From the NCBI GenBank assembly GCA_934085975.1, contig CAKOHT010000013.1, positions 1-53,370 on the forward strand: a stretch of 53,370 bases of DNA. The letters are read 5' to 3'. This document shows, piece by piece, positions 53,261 through 53,370 of the stretch (positions within the stretch are counted from its first letter, which is position 1; the number at the start of each line of letters is the position of its first letter). Made by a program: the position numbers and the translations under genes. Source of the DNA: an uncultured Cetobacterium sp. (GTDB lineage: Bacteria; Fusobacteriota; Fusobacteriia; Fusobacteriales; Fusobacteriaceae). A model generated the notes under the pieces. That model was not told the DNA's origin. It was given only the letters and a program-made list of their open reading frames with translations, and ran no database searches.

Positions 53261-53370
53261 TAAAAATATGATACAAAGATTTGTTTGAAGTCTTCTCTAA
53301 ATAAACACAATGGTTTAAATTTTGTTTAGTGGGTGATTGGAATGTGGATTGAAAATTTGAATTTATCATC

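Overview
The window is AT-rich DNA that looks like a chromosomal segment from a member of the Fusobacteriota; Cetobacterium or Fusobacterium would fit, but the genus is a guess. The basis is very low GC, strong GGAGG ribosome sites and TTGACA/TATAAT promoters of clostridial style, combined with Gram-negative envelope traits (a chaperone-usher secretion system and many lipoproteins). I saw no rRNA, tRNA or CRISPR array by eye.

Layout. 1-1070: tail of a membrane protein and pyruvoyl histidine decarboxylase (hdcA). 1128-3655: gap and pgk, each with its own terminator. 3785-9318 (minus): manA with a large regulator gene, then a lipoprotein 5'-nucleotidase-type phosphoesterase with a YibE/F-type membrane protein whose start region is frameshifted at a run of ten A. 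9395-10425: an unknown 40-residue gene, hutD, and a minus-strand gene for a 22-residue hydrophobic peptide. 10520-19574: a regulator gene containing a run of 15 C, followed by a seven-gene chaperone-usher fimbrial operon (pilin, chaperone, usher, two small secreted proteins, a putative tip adhesin, second chaperone). This is the most interesting region: a likely phase-variable regulator next to a fimbria, in a phylum better known for autotransporter adhesins.

19614-28673: LemA plus DUF2207 pair, a third related regulator, a lipoprotein, an EIIA-CBS protein with an NhaD/ArsB-type transporter, a sigma factor and a solitary oligopeptide-binding lipoprotein. 28678-33042 (minus): an operon of lactose/cellobiose-family PTS EIIA, glycosylasparaginase, EIIC, EIIB and an M20 dipeptidase, which suggests uptake and breakdown of N-glycosylated asparagine or small glycopeptides. 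33136-34150: a Rep_3-type initiator-like gene on the chromosome behind interleaved inverted repeats.

34389-39890 and 46859-52848: two carbohydrate ABC-importer loci (binding protein plus two permeases), each with a LacI-type regulator and palindromic sites sharing the core ATACGTAT. The first goes with a Gfo/Idh/MocA dehydrogenase; the second with a GH35 beta-galactosidase that has an internal deletion and is out of frame. Between them lie an IS256-family remnant, an L,D-transpeptidase-like protein, a cluster of three putative DNA-binding proteins (SANT-like, Rrf2, Crp-like) opposite a small PAS protein, a DnaJ-class co-chaperone, an AraC regulator and a PH-like protein. Decayed transposase pieces (IS605 TnpB, IS256, IS91-like) mark past insertions.

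All functions are inferred from sequence read by eye; no database search was run.
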